In this document: positions 18,715-27,715 of the stretch, one piece after another | Layout of the letters: every line of letters begins with the position of its first letter | Numbering within the stretch: position 1 is the stretch's first letter | DNA from: Agromyces protaetiae | GTDB taxonomy: Bacteria; Actinomycetota; Actinomycetes; Actinomycetales; Microbacteriaceae | DNA length: 64,000 bases | Assembly (NCBI RefSeq): GCF_004135405.1 | Contig: NZ_CP035491.1 | Coordinates: 620,001 to 684,000 of the forward strand | Reading direction: 5' to 3' | The notes under the pieces: model-generated | The model's database searches: none | Told to the model about the DNA's origin: nothing | Seen by the model: the letters and a program-made list of their open reading frames with translations, nothing else | Program-made: the position numbers and the translations under genes

Positions 18715-19827
18715 CTATCCGAACACGGGCGCGTAGCGCCGGTCGTCGAGCGCACGCGCGGCGAGTCCGGCAGGCACGTCTGCGATCTTCGGCGGCGTCC
18801 ACTTCGGGCTGCGGTCCTTGTCGATCACCTGGGCGCGGATGCCCTCACGGAGATCGGGCTGTTCGAGGAACCACGCGACCGCGCGGAACTCCTGCTCCAA
18901 CGCGTCTTCGAGGCGCGGCAGCGTGCGAGCACGGCGCACCGCCTCGAGGGCGATCGTGAGCGAGGTCGGCGAGAGCGTCTCGAGCTCGGCCGCGGCGGCG
19001 GCCGCGTGGGCGGATGCCTCGGGGTCGAGGTTCACGGACTCGGCGAGCCCCGCGTCATCCCACCGGCCGTCGGCGACGGCACGCAGGCGCGCGACGATCT
19101 CGGCGACCGTGGGGGCCGAGTAGCACGCGTCGATCCAGCCGCGCGCGAGCGCGAGCGGCGACGGGTCGGGCGTCTCGTCGAAGAGCATGACGATCTCGGC
19201 TGGGCTGCCCGGGTCGGCGCGTTCATGGAGCGCCTGCACAAGGTGCGGCAGCCGCTCGCTCGGCACGAACGCGTCGGCGAATCCGGCATAGAGCGCGTCC
19301 GAGGCATCCATGACCCTCGAATTGAGCGCGAGGTGCACGCCCAACTCACCCGGCGCCTTGCCGAGCAGCCACGTGCCGCCGACATCGGGTGTGAAGCCGA
19401 TGCGCGTCTCGGGCATCGCGAGCCGCGACCGCTCGGTCACGACGCGGATCGCGGCATGCCCCGAGAGGCCGATGCCGCCGCCCATCGTGATGCCGTCCAT
19501 GATCGCGACGACGGGCTTCGGGAAGCGTGCGATCGCGGCGTCGAGCCGATACTCCGTGCGGAAGAACTGATGCGCGGTCTCGTGCTCGTCGGCCGTCACG
19601 TAGCCGTAGAGCTCGCGGATGTCTCCGCCCGCGCAGAAGCCGCGGTCGCCCGCGCCGTCGAGGACGACGAGCCCCACCTCGGTGTCGGTGCGCCACGCGT
19701 CGAAGACGGCCGCGAGCTCGCGGATCATCTCGTAGCTCAGGGCGTTGATCGCCTGCGGACGGTCGAGCGTGACGTGGCCGACGCCGTCGGCGACCGTCGC
19801 GGAGATGAAGTCGCTCACGCGTGCCAC
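18715..19827 (-). CDS. 3-hydroxyisobutyryl-CoA hydrolase / enoyl-CoA hydratase family
   Basis: The 370-residue crotonase-fold protein is longer than simple enoyl-CoA hydratases and matches the HIBCH branch of valine catabolism. The oxyanion-hole segment GDRGFCAGGDIRELY and the catalytic region MPETRIGFTPDVGGTWLLGK are present. HIBCH hydrolyses 3-hydroxyisobutyryl-CoA; the product can lead to propionyl-CoA, which would link to the nearby prp genes, but that link is inference. The start is GTG at 19827; a second in-frame GTG at 19818 is possible. It converges on sufU with 10 bases between. Confidence 0.85.
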   Translation of the reverse strand: MARVSDFISATVADGVGHVTLDRPQAINALSYEMIRELAAVFDAWRTDTEVGLVVLDGAGDRGFCAGGDIRELYGYVTADEHETAHQFFRTEYRLDAAIARFPKPVVAIMDGITMGGGIGLSGHAAIRVVTERSRLAMPETRIGFTPDVGGTWLLGKAPGELGVHLALNSRVMDASDALYAGFADAFVPSERLPHLVQALHERADPGSPAEIVMLFDETPDPSPLALARGWIDACYSAPTVAEIVARLRAVADGRWDDAGLAESVNLDPEASAHAAAAAAELETLSPTSLTIALEAVRRARTLPRLEDALEQEFRAVAWFLEQPDLREGIRAQVIDKDRSPKWTPPKIADVPAGLAARALDDRRYAPVFG

Positions 19828-19838
19828 GGTACCGCGCG

Positions 19839-19844
19839 TATCCT
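19839..19844 (+). promoter_or_regulatory. -10 box for leaderless lysE-family gene
   Basis: TATCCT ends exactly six bases before the ATG at 19851, with no Shine-Dalgarno. Confidence 0.5.
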
Positions 19845-19850
19845 GCCGGG

Positions 19851-20492
19851 ATGGTGCCGCTCGCGAATCTCGGGGCTTTCATCGCCGCCTCGGTCGTGCT
19901 CATCGTCATCCCGGGGCCGAGCGTGCTGTTCGTCATCGGGCGCTCGCTCGCGCTCGGCCGTCTCGGCGGGCTGCTGTCGGTGCTCGGCAACGCGATCGGC
20001 ATGATCCCGCTCGTCGCAGCCGTCGCGCTCGGCGTCGGCGCGCTCGTGGCGCAGTCGGTCGTCGTCTTCACGATCGTGAAGTTCGCGGGCGCCGCCTATC
20101 TCGTGTACCTCGGCATCCAGGCGATCCGGCATCGGGCGGATGCCTCGGCCGCCGTCTCGGGCGCCCGCACTGTCACCCGCTCGCACTGGAAACAGCTCGC
20201 AGAAGGCTTCGTCGTGGGCGTCACGAACCCCAAGACGATCGCGTTCTTCGTCGCCGTGCTGCCGCAGTTCGTGTCGCTCCGAGCGGGCGCGGTGCCCGTG
20301 CAACTGTTCGAACTCGGGGTCGTGTTCATCGCGCTCGCGCTCGTGTGCGACTCGGTGTGGGCGCTCGCGGCGAGCGGCGCGCGCGACTGGTTCGCGCGCT
20401 CGCCCAAGCGGGCCGAAGGCCTCGCCGCGACGGGCGGGGTCATGATGATCGGGCTCGGCGGGGTGCTCGCGCTGACCGGGAACACGCACTGA
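19851..20492 (+). CDS. LysE/RhtB family amino-acid exporter
   Basis: The 213-residue membrane protein has the LysE/RhtB layout: five to six hydrophobic segments, the family motif VLIVIPGPSVLFVIGRSLALGR in the first segment, and GVTNPKTIAFFVAVLPQFV in the middle. Such proteins export amino acids or related small molecules. The ATG at 19851 fits both the family N-terminus and the leaderless -10 box. It stands alone between the divergent CoA hydrolase and the iron-regulated gene. Confidence 0.88.
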   Translation: MVPLANLGAFIAASVVLIVIPGPSVLFVIGRSLALGRLGGLLSVLGNAIGMIPLVAAVALGVGALVAQSVVVFTIVKFAGAAYLVYLGIQAIRHRADASAAVSGARTVTRSHWKQLAEGFVVGVTNPKTIAFFVAVLPQFVSLRAGAVPVQLFELGVVFIALALVCDSVWALAASGARDWFARSPKRAEGLAATGGVMMIGLGGVLALTGNTH

Positions 20493-20531
20493 CAGAGAAG
20501 CACCGACGGGCCGGCACCCAGGTTCGAGGAG

Positions 20532-20550
20532 TTAGGGTGGCCTAACCAAG
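20532..20550. promoter_or_regulatory. DtxR/IdeR-type iron box
   Basis: TTAGGGTGGCCTAACCAAG matches the 19-bp IdeR/DtxR consensus at 14 positions by my alignment, including both TTAGG and CTAACC half-sites. It lies 22 bases upstream of the siderophore-interacting protein start, the expected place for iron-dependent repression. Confidence 0.75.
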
Positions 20551-20572
20551 ATCATCTCGCACGGGAGCATCC

Positions 20573-21390
20573 ATGCCGTTCACGCTTGCGCGCCAGCCGC
20601 GCGACCTCGTCTTCCGTCCGGCACGCCTCGCCGACCGCACCACCCTCGCCCCGCACTACGTGCGCGTGCGGCTCGAGGGCGACGCCCTCCGCGGGTTCGG
20701 CTCGCTCGGAAGCGACGACCACATCCGGGTGTTCTTCCCCGACCCCGCGGCCGCCGCCCGCGACGGAGGGGCCCCACTCGACGCCGACGCGCTCCGCGCC
20801 TTCCCGAGCCGCGAGTACACGCCGCTCGCGTGGGACGCCGACGCGGGAGTGCTCGAACTCGAGTTCGTCGTGCACGGCGACGCCGGCGTCGCGGGCCGCT
20901 GGGCGGCCGACGCCCCGCTCGGCAGCACCGTCGGCGTCGGCGGGCCGCGCGGCTCGATGGTGCTCGACGGCGAGCCCGCCGGATGGTTCCTCGCGGGCGA
21001 CGAGACGGCGCTGCCCGCGATCCGCCGGTTCCTGGCGCAGTTCGCGCAGGGCGCCGACAGCGCGCCGCGCGGTCTCGTGCTCGTCGAGGTTCCGGATGCC
21101 TCGCACGAGCCGCCGCTCGAGGCGCCCGCCGGTACCGAGCTCAGGTGGGTGCACCGCGGCAGCGCCCCCGCGGGCGAAGCCCTCGCCGCCGCACTCGACG
21201 CACTCGGCCCCGCGGATCGTCCGGCCCCGAGGCATCCGCCGCCGACGTCTTCGCGTTCGTCGCCGCCGAGACCGCCGTCGTGAAGCCGGGACGCGCGCTC
21301 GTCCTCGACCGCTGGGGGCTCGACCCCGAGCATGTCGTCGTCAAGGGCTACTGGCGACGCGGCGAAGCCGAGTACCACGCGCCGCACTGA
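20573..21390 (+). CDS. Siderophore-interacting FAD protein (ferric-siderophore reductase, frameshifted)
   Basis: A 272-residue SIP-family flavoprotein that reduces ferric siderophores using NAD(P)H. The FAD-binding SREYTPL motif is near residue 80, GPRGSMVLDG follows, the SIP domain (GWFLAGDETALPAIRRFL) is near residue 140, and the C-terminal VVKGYWRRGEAEYH is diagnostic. The reading frame breaks at the C4 run 21225-21228; adding one C gives DRPAPEASAADVFAFV and a full-length protein. The iron box upstream implies induction under iron starvation. No siderophore synthesis or uptake genes are in the window. Confidence 0.87.
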
Positions 21391-21438
21391 GCCGTGCGCG
21401 CGGCCCGCGCCCCGAGGCATCCGCTCAGCCCGCCCTCG

Positions 21439-21444
21439 TAGACT
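21439..21444 (+). promoter_or_regulatory. -10 box for leaderless trhO
   Basis: TAGACT ends six bases before the GTG at 21451, with no Shine-Dalgarno. Confidence 0.5.
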
Positions 21445-21450
21445 CGGCCG

Positions 21451-22344
21451 GTGCCGCTCGCGAAGATCCTGCTCTACTACGTGTTCACGCCGCTCGCCGA
21501 CCCCGAGGCGATCCGGCTGTGGCAGCGCGACCTCGCGGAGTCGCTCGGGTTGCGCGGACGGCTGCTCATCTCGAAGGACGGCCTGAACGGCACGCTCGGC
21601 GGCGAGATGTCGGCGCTCAAACGGTACGTGCGGAAGACGCGTGAGTACGCCCCCTTCAAGCACACCGACTTCAAGTGGAGCGAGGGCACGGGCCTCGACG
21701 AGTCCGGCCGGAGCGTCGACTTCCCGAAGCTCAGCGTCAAGGTGCGCGACGAGATCGTGAGCTTCGGTGCGCCCGGCGAGCTCGTCGTCGACGCGGCGGG
21801 CGTCGTCGGGGGCGGCACGCGGCTCACCCCCGACGCGCTGCACGAACTCGTCGCCGCACGGGGCGACGAGGTGGTGTTCTTCGACGGACGGAATGCGCTC
21901 GAGGCATCCATCGGGCACTTCACGAACGCGATCGTGCCGCCCACGGACACGACGCGCGACTTCGTCGACCTGCTCGATTCAGGCGCGTACGACGACCTCA
22001 AGGGTCGCCCGGTCGTGACGTACTGCACGGGCGGCATCCGCTGCGAGGTGCTGTCGAGCCTCATGGCGAGCCGCGGCTTCGGCGAGGTCTACCAGCTCGA
22101 GGGCGGCATCGTCCGCTACGGCGAGCGCTACGGCGACGAGGGCCTGTGGGAGGGCTCGCTGTACGTGTTCGACGGGCGCGGCTCGGTCGACTTCGGCGAT
22201 CACACGGCGGTCATCGGGTCGTGCGTCGCGTGCGGCGCCGCGACGAAGCGCACCGCGAACTGCCCGGATGCCTCGTGCCGCATCCAGTCCGTCGTGTGCG
22301 AGTCGTGCGACGCGGTGCCGTGCGGGGCGCACTCGCTCACCTGA
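21451..22344 (+). CDS. trhO: tRNA uridine-34 hydroxylase, rhodanese family
   Basis: The 297-residue protein has the N-terminal acylphosphatase-like domain ([31 protein letters not shown]), a central rhodanese domain with the active-site loop [10 protein letters not shown] (Cys near residue 191), and a C-terminal cysteine-rich tail with zinc-like pairs. This layout is that of TrhO/YceA, which hydroxylates uridine 34 of certain tRNAs. The GTG start fits the leaderless box. It converges on the ybhB-like gene across a 78-bp palindrome. Confidence 0.88.
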   Translation: MPLAKILLYYVFTPLADPEAIRLWQRDLAESLGLRGRLLISKDGLNGTLGGEMSALKRYVRKTREYAPFKHTDFKWSEGTGLDESGRSVDFPKLSVKVRDEIVSFGAPGELVVDAAGVVGGGTRLTPDALHELVAARGDEVVFFDGRNALEASIGHFTNAIVPPTDTTRDFVDLLDSGAYDDLKGRPVVTYCTGGIRCEVLSSLMASRGFGEVYQLEGGIVRYGERYGDEGLWEGSLYVFDGRGSVDFGDHTAVIGSCVACGAATKRTANCPDASCRIQSVVCESCDAVPCGAHSLT

Positions 22345-22360
22345 TCTGACGACGCCAGCG

Positions 22361-22438
22361 GGTTTGTCGGACATCACTCGGTTTGTCGGACGAACTCGGG
22401 CGCAAGTGTCCGACAAACGGGCACATGTCCGACAAACC
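22361..22438. repeat. 78-bp nested palindrome, family C copy 1
   Basis: Outer arms GGTTTGTCGGACAT (22361-22374) and ATGTCCGACAAACC (22425-22438) pair perfectly; inner arms CGGTTTGTCGGAC (22379-22391) and GTCCGACAAACGG (22408-22420) pair with one mismatch. So the core TTTGTCGGAC occurs twice in each orientation. It fills a convergent junction; a copy of the same length is at 38607. Confidence 0.85.
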
Positions 22439-22463
22439 GGTTGGGTGGCGGGTGAACCGGGGA

Positions 22464-22997
22464 TCAGTCGCCCGACGCGAGCCCGACGATGATGCCGCGC
22501 GCGAGCGTGTGGAAGTGCAGGAGGAAGCCGAGGAGCGCAGGCGTGCCGTCTTCGGGCAGGTCGAGCGCTTCGACGTCGAGCGCGTGCACGACGAAGAAGT
22601 ACCGGTGCACGCCCGTGCCTGCGGGCGGCGTCGGCCCGTTGTACTGGCGGTTGCGGCCCTCGTTGAGGATCGTCACGGCGCGGTTCGGCAGCTCGTACCC
22701 CGACGCCCCGGCGCCCGTCTCGAGCGACGTCACGCGCGCGGGCAGGTTCGCGACCGCCCAGTGCCACCAGCCCGACGCGGTCGGCGCATCGGGGTCGTAA
22801 CAGGTCACCGCGAACGACTTCGTCTCGGGCGGGAACCCGCTCCATGAGAGCTCGGGCGAGACGTCCTCGCCGCCCGCTCCGGCGCCCCAGAAGCGCTTGG
22901 GCAGCGTCTCGCCGTCGGCGAAGTCGGTGCTCGTGACCGTGAACGTGCCGACGGGCTTCAACTCGTGCAATTGGGCATAGGGGTCGTGTGCGAACAT
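22464..22997 (-). CDS. YbhB/YbcL family (PEBP-like) protein
   Basis: The 177-residue protein belongs to the phosphatidylethanolamine-binding-like family. Landmarks are ELSWSGFPPETKSFAVTCYDPDAPTASGWWHWAVANLP (ligand-pocket DPDAP and the HW pair) and a C-terminal THRYFFVVHALD-like strand. Bacterial members have no firmly established role; kinase-inhibitor names come from eukaryotic relatives. There is no signal peptide. The ATG at 22997 has AGGAC upstream. Confidence 0.88.
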   Translation of the reverse strand: MFAHDPYAQLHELKPVGTFTVTSTDFADGETLPKRFWGAGAGGEDVSPELSWSGFPPETKSFAVTCYDPDAPTASGWWHWAVANLPARVTSLETGAGASGYELPNRAVTILNEGRNRQYNGPTPPAGTGVHRYFFVVHALDVEALDLPEDGTPALLGFLLHFHTLARGIIVGLASGD

Positions 22998-23054
22998 CCG
23001 GGACCTGTCCTCTCCGAAACGATGCGCGGCGAGCGCGCGGCTCCGCCGCCTCGG

Positions 23055-24573
23055 TCAGCCTACGACTCGCTCGCGCTCGGGAGTAGAGGCTCCGGATGTC
23101 TCGCGCGGCCGCCGCGCATAGGCCCGCGCCGCACGGCTCGAGAGGGCCAGGAGCACGAGGATGTCGAGGGCGAGCGTGAGGAGGGTCGTACGGATCGTGA
23201 TGTCCTCGTCGCCCGCGAAGTAGTCCGCCGCGGCGATCGAGATGCTCGCGATCGCGACGATCATGACAGTGATGCGCGCCCAGTTGCTGCCGCGGTACAC
23301 GAGCCACGCGAACACCAGCTCGGCGGCGAGCACGGCGATGCCGACGCCCACCACGACCGATCGGGCGACGTGCGAGACCTCGACGAGTTCGCCCGTGAGG
23401 GTGAGGCCCACCTCGCGGAGCACGTGGTCCCAGTCGAGGGTGAGGGCGAGGAGCCACACGACGCCGAGGAGCACCCGGATGACGATGAGCGCGGCGCCGA
23501 GCGCCGTGGGAGCCGGCCGCTTCATCCTGGCGGGCACCCGGTCGCGCTCGGCGAGCGCCGCGAGCGACTCGAACGCGGGGCGCTTGCCGCCCGTGTCGGC
23601 CCAGCCGTCGTCGGTGGACGTCTCGCTGAGGTACGCGTGCGCCGCGCCCGACGCGAACGTGTGGGCGCGGTCGTCGGTCGCGGTCGCGTCGAGCGCGGGC
23701 TCGTCGGGCAGGCCGCGCCCCGAGGCATCCGGCCGCCCCGAGGCGTCAACCGAATGCCTCGATGCATCCGACCACGACAGCGGCCGCACGTCGACGACCG
23801 GGAGGTCGCCGTCGGTGCGGATCGTGTCGCCGCCGCCGTTGCGCGAGTGATACCCCGATGAGAAGTCCTTCAGCAGCTCGACCGTGACGTCGGGCTCGGC
23901 CGCCGTGACCGACTGGACGATGTGGTCGCGCTCGACGTCGGTGTCGGCGTCGATCTTGTGCGTGATCTGCAGCGTGAACATCGAGAAGCCCACGGCGCGG
24001 TCGAACGTGCCCGCGGCGAGCCAGTCCACCCGGTGCCCGCCGGGCAGGAGCCACCCGTCGGGCGTCCGCCAGAACCGCACATGGTGGCGCTTGGCGGGGT
24101 TGCCCGCGACCTCCTGCTGATACGCGAAGTCCTGCTTGCGTCCGAACAGGAACAGCGGGCTGACGGGAGCCTCGTCGTAGCTCTTGCGCGTGATCGTCGA
24201 CATCACGATGCGCCAGCTCGTCGCGAGGTCGACGTCGTCGGCACGCGTCCACTTCGCGGCGGCCATCGCGCGGTGGATGCCCTGCTCGGCCCGAGGAACG
24301 CGAGGTTGACGGGGTCGCCGAGCAGGCCGTCGCTCGTGCGCGCGCGCCCGATGAAGTAGTCGGGGACGTAGATCGTCGTGAGGATGCGGTGGAAGCGCGG
24401 CAGCACGAGGTAGGCGAGGACGAGCCAGAACGCGATGAAGAAGAGAATCCCGAACCACCCGAAGCCGAACGACTCCGACAGGATGAGCCACGCGAGCCAG
24501 ACCGCCGCCACCCCGCGTACACGAAGACGGCGCCGTCGAGGATCGCGTTCACCGAGAACCGGCGGTCGGCCAT
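23055..24573 (-). CDS. LssY C-terminal domain membrane protein (two frameshifts)
   Basis: The ATG at 24573 opens MADRRFSVNAILDG, then a run of hydrophobic segments (VWLAWLILSE, FGILFFIAFWLVLAYLVL), an LssY-C-type soluble domain (MAAAKWTRADDVDLATSWR, GRKQDFAYQQEVAGNPAKRHHVRFWRT, HKIDADTDVERDHIV) and four C-terminal transmembrane segments. Two single-base losses break the frame, in the C4 run 24511-24514 and the C3 run 24290-24292; adding both bases gives 506 residues. LssY-C proteins are linked to lipid or phosphatase-type membrane systems, but the role is not established. The Ser/Asp/Gly-rich linker holds several copies of the GGATGCCTC-type word. Confidence 0.75.
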
Positions 24574-24611
24574 GTTCGCATGCTAGCCGCCGCGCGTCTG
24601 CCTGCCGGGTC

Positions 24612-24617
24612 TAGGCT
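24612..24617 (+). promoter_or_regulatory. -10 box for a leaderless transcript
   Basis: TAGGCT ends seven bases before the ATG at 24625, with no Shine-Dalgarno. It would drive the PLP enzyme and the overlapping PEP-mutase-family gene. Confidence 0.5.
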
Positions 24618-24624
24618 CATCGCC

Positions 24625-25824
24625 ATGTCGTACGACGTCGCGCGCATCCGGCTCGATTTCCCGTCGCTGCGCTCGGGGTGGGCGCACTTCGACGGACCGG
24701 GCGGCACGCAGACGCCTGGCTCGGTCGCGGCGGCGATCGGGGCGACGCTCATCGGGCCGCTCTCGAATCGCGGCACGTCGAGCGACTCCGAACGCAACGC
24801 CGAGACGGCCGTAGAGGGGTTCCGCCTCGCGATGGCCGACCTCGTCGCCGGCGACCCGCGCGGCATCGTGCACGGGCGGAGCGCGACCCAACTCATCTAC
24901 GACTTCTCCCGGCACCTGTCGAAGCAGTGGAAGCCCGGCGACGAGGTGCTCGTCACGCGGCTCGACCACGACTCGAACGTGCGGCCGTGGATCCAGGCGG
25001 CCGAGCACGTCGGCGCCGTCGCCCGGTTCGTCGACTTCGACCCCGCGACGGGCGAGCTCGACCCCGCTGCGTTCGCCGCGGCCCTCACCGACCGCACCAG
25101 GCTCGTCGCCGTCACGGCGGCGTCGAACCTCATCGGCACGATGCCCGACGTCCGCGCCATCGCCGATCTCGCGCACGCCGCCGGCGCCCTCGTGTTCGTC
25201 GACGGCGTGCACTTCACGGCGCACGAGCTGCCCGACGTGCAGGCGCTCGGCGCCGACTTCTTCGTGTGCTCGCCGTACAAGTTCCTGGGTCCGCACTGCG
25301 GAGTGCTCGCGGCATCCCCCGCGCTCCTCGAGACGGTCCGCCCCGACAAGCTGCTGCCCGCGACCGACGTCGTGCCCGAGCGGTTCGAGTTCGGCACGCT
25401 GCCGTACGAGACGCTCGCGGGGGTGACTGCGGCGGTCGACCACCTCGCCGGGCTGGCCGAAGCGACCGGCTCACGTCGTGAGCGATTGGATGCCTCGTAC
25501 CGCGCCCTGCACGACCACGAAGCGGCGCTCCGCGCCCGCATCGACGACGCGCTCGCGCGCCTGCCCGAGGTCACCGTGCACTCGCGCGCGGCCCGCCGCA
25601 CGCCGACGATCCTGATGACGTTCGCGGGGCGCGAGGCGGCGGATGTCTCCGCAGCCCTCGCCACGCAGAAGATCCTCGCGCCGTCGCACAACTTCTACGC
25701 GCTCGAGGCGTCCCGGCACCTCGGCCTCGGCGAGGCGGGCGGCCTGCGCGTCGGCCTCGCGCCCTACACCGACGATTCCGACGTCGAGCGACTGATCGAA
25801 GCCCTCGAAGGAGCACTGGCATGA
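24625..25824 (+). CDS. Cysteine desulfurase-like PLP enzyme (TIGR01976-type)
   Basis: The 399-residue class V aminotransferase-fold protein is the second NifS-like enzyme here but differs from the SufS at 16951. It opens DFPSLRSGWAHFDGPGGTQTP and has RLDHDSNVRPWIQAAE, VDGVHFTAHELPDVQALGADFFVCSPYKFLGPHCG (PLP lysine in SPYKFLG). This pattern fits the cysteine desulfurase-like family of unknown true substrate; a catalytic Cys in the usual C-terminal loop is not apparent (PSHNFYA there). It overlaps the next gene by four bases (ATGA), suggesting a shared pathway. Confidence 0.82.
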   Translation: MSYDVARIRLDFPSLRSGWAHFDGPGGTQTPGSVAAAIGATLIGPLSNRGTSSDSERNAETAVEGFRLAMADLVAGDPRGIVHGRSATQLIYDFSRHLSKQWKPGDEVLVTRLDHDSNVRPWIQAAEHVGAVARFVDFDPATGELDPAAFAAALTDRTRLVAVTAASNLIGTMPDVRAIADLAHAAGALVFVDGVHFTAHELPDVQALGADFFVCSPYKFLGPHCGVLAASPALLETVRPDKLLPATDVVPERFEFGTLPYETLAGVTAAVDHLAGLAEATGSRRERLDASYRALHDHEAALRARIDDALARLPEVTVHSRAARRTPTILMTFAGREAADVSAALATQKILAPSHNFYALEASRHLGLGEAGGLRVGLAPYTDDSDVERLIEALEGALA

Positions 25825-26620
25825 CCGACCCCGCCCCCACCGCGGACCCCGCGGCCACCGCCGCCCGCGGCGCCGAGCTCATCCGCCTGCACACAGCCCC
25901 GAACTCCTGCAGGTCGTGAACGTGTGGGACGTCGTGAGCGCGAAGGTCGTCGCGGCCGTGCCCGGGGCGCGGGCGCTCGCGACCGCGGGCCACTCGATCG
26001 CCGCGAGCTTCGGCTACGCCGACGGGCAGATCCCACGCGAGCTCATGATCGACATGGTGGGCCGCATCGCCGCGGCCGTCGAGGTTCCCGTGAGCGCCGA
26101 CCTCGACGACGGCTACGGCGACGCGGGCGAGACCGTGCGTCGCGCGATCGGCGTCGGCATCGTCGGCGCGAACGTCGAAGACCGCATGAAGCCGCTCGAC
26201 GAGTCGGTTGCGACCGTGCGGGCGATCGTCGCCGCGGCCGCCGCCGAGGGCGTGCCGTTCGCGCTCAACGCCCGCACCGACGCGTTCCTCGGACGCGACG
26301 AGCGCACCGAGGCCGACCGCACCGCGCAGGCGATCGAGCGCGGCCGCGCGTACCTCGCCGAGGGCGCGACGACCGTGTTCGTGCCGGGCAACTTCGGCGA
26401 GGAGGTCGTCGCCGCCCTCGTCGACGGGCTCGGTCCGCAGAAGCTCAGCGTCATCGGCTTCCCCGCTCTTCCAGTGCCCGCGCGCCTTCAGGAACTCGGC
26501 GTCGCGCGCGTCTCCTACGGGCCGCTCACCCAGCGCGTCGCCCTCGCGGCGTTGGAGGACCTCGCGACCGACCTGCTCGCGGGCGGCGTGCCGCCACGAG
26601 GCATCCGGCCCCTGAACTGA
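25821..26620 (+). CDS. Isocitrate lyase/PEP mutase family protein (frameshifted)
   Basis: The 266-residue enzyme has the PEP mutase/ICL barrel: VNVWDVVSAKVVAAVPGARALATAG, the metal site SADLDDGYGD, GANVEDRMKPL, and FALNARTDAFL. No catalytic Cys of the KxCGH type is present, so it is not a methylisocitrate lyase; oxaloacetase or carboxyphosphonoenolpyruvate-type activity is possible. The frame breaks at C4 25897-25900; adding one C restores HTAPELLQVVNVWD. Its ATG overlaps the stop of the PLP enzyme by four bases. Confidence 0.8.
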
Positions 26621-26772
26621 AGGATCCCCCGTCTCATCTGCCGAATCCCCCGCGCGACGGATGCCTCCCGCCGACCTCTCTCGCTAGTGTGACGAGTGGC
26701 GGCACGGCGCCGCCTGGGTCGTCGGGGCGCGACCCGATGCGGCAGCGAACCGCCCCCGATCGAGGAGCAGGC

Positions 26773-27714
26773 ATGGCGAGCGGCATCCCCATCGAAGTAT
26801 CCGGGCTCACGAAGCGCTTCGGCCAGGTCACGGCCGTCGACGATCTGAGCTTCCGCGTCGAACCCGGCCGGGTGACGGGGTTCCTCGGGCCGAACGGCGC
26901 AGGCAAGACCACGACGCTCCGCGTGCTCCTCGGGCTCGAACGCGCGAGCGCGGGCACGGCGACGTTCGGCGGCACGCCGTACACGCGGCTCGAGAAGCCC
27001 GTCGCGACGGTGGGGGCCGCGCTCGACGCGAGCTTCCACCCGGGCCGCACGGCGCGCAACCACCTCGCGGTGTACGCGACGGCGACCGGCATCCCGAAGC
27101 AGCGCGTCGGCGAAGTGCTCGACATCGTGGGCCTCGCCGACTACGCCGACCGGCGTGCGGGCGGCTACTCCCTCGGCATGCGACAGCGCCTCGCGCTCGC
27201 GTACACGCTCCTCGGCGACCCGGGCGTGCTCGTGCTCGACGAGCCCATCAACGGGCTCGACCCCGAGGGCATCAAGTGGATCCGCGTGTTCCTGCAGTCG
27301 CTCGCGAAAGAGGGCCGCACGGTGCTCGTGAGCTCGCACCTCCTGAGCGAGGTGCAGCAGTCGGTCGACGACGTCGTCATCATCTCGCGCGGCAAGCTCG
27401 TGAAGTCGGGGCCGCTGTCGAGCCTCGAGATCGAGGCGAGCCCGAGCACCGTCGTCGACTCGCCCGACCGCGATCGCCTGCGGGCGGCGCTCGACCAGGC
27501 GGGTCTCGCGTACTCCGAGGGGCGCAACGGGTTCATCGTCGACGAGCCCGACCCCGGTCGCGTCGGCCACGCGGCGTTCACGGGCGGCGTCGAGCTCAAC
27601 AGCCTGCACCGCCTGAAGTCGGGCCTCGAAGAGTCGTTCCTGACGCTTGTGGGCGATATCGGGCCCGACGGCCCCGACGGGCATCCCGTCTACCCGACCG
27701 GCGAGGAGGCCTGA
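26773..27714 (+). CDS. ABC transporter ATP-binding protein
   Basis: The 313-residue ATPase has Walker A (GPNGAGKTTT near residue 40), an LSGGQ-like YSLGMRQRLALA, Walker B (VLVLDEPINGLDPEG) and the switch His (VLVSSHLLSEV). The C-terminal regulatory extension and sequence are like drug/bacteriocin-resistance ABC-2 exporters (DrrA/BcrA type). The ATG at 26773 follows GAGGAG. It is followed two bases after its stop by the permease gene, and then by a winged-helix gene overlapping that, forming a three-gene operon. Confidence 0.93.
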   Translation: MASGIPIEVSGLTKRFGQVTAVDDLSFRVEPGRVTGFLGPNGAGKTTTLRVLLGLERASAGTATFGGTPYTRLEKPVATVGAALDASFHPGRTARNHLAVYATATGIPKQRVGEVLDIVGLADYADRRAGGYSLGMRQRLALAYTLLGDPGVLVLDEPINGLDPEGIKWIRVFLQSLAKEGRTVLVSSHLLSEVQQSVDDVVIISRGKLVKSGPLSSLEIEASPSTVVDSPDRDRLRAALDQAGLAYSEGRNGFIVDEPDPGRVGHAAFTGGVELNSLHRLKSGLEESFLTLVGDIGPDGPDGHPVYPTGEEA

Positions 27715-27715
27715 C

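Noticed and set aside
22361-22438. A small CRISPR array from the repeated TTGTCGGAC units.
   Set aside because: Units are in mirror orientation with very short spacers, number only four, and no cas genes are present.
25821-26620. A second prpB or isocitrate lyase.
   Set aside because: It lacks the KxCGH catalytic loop and stands with an unrelated PLP enzyme.
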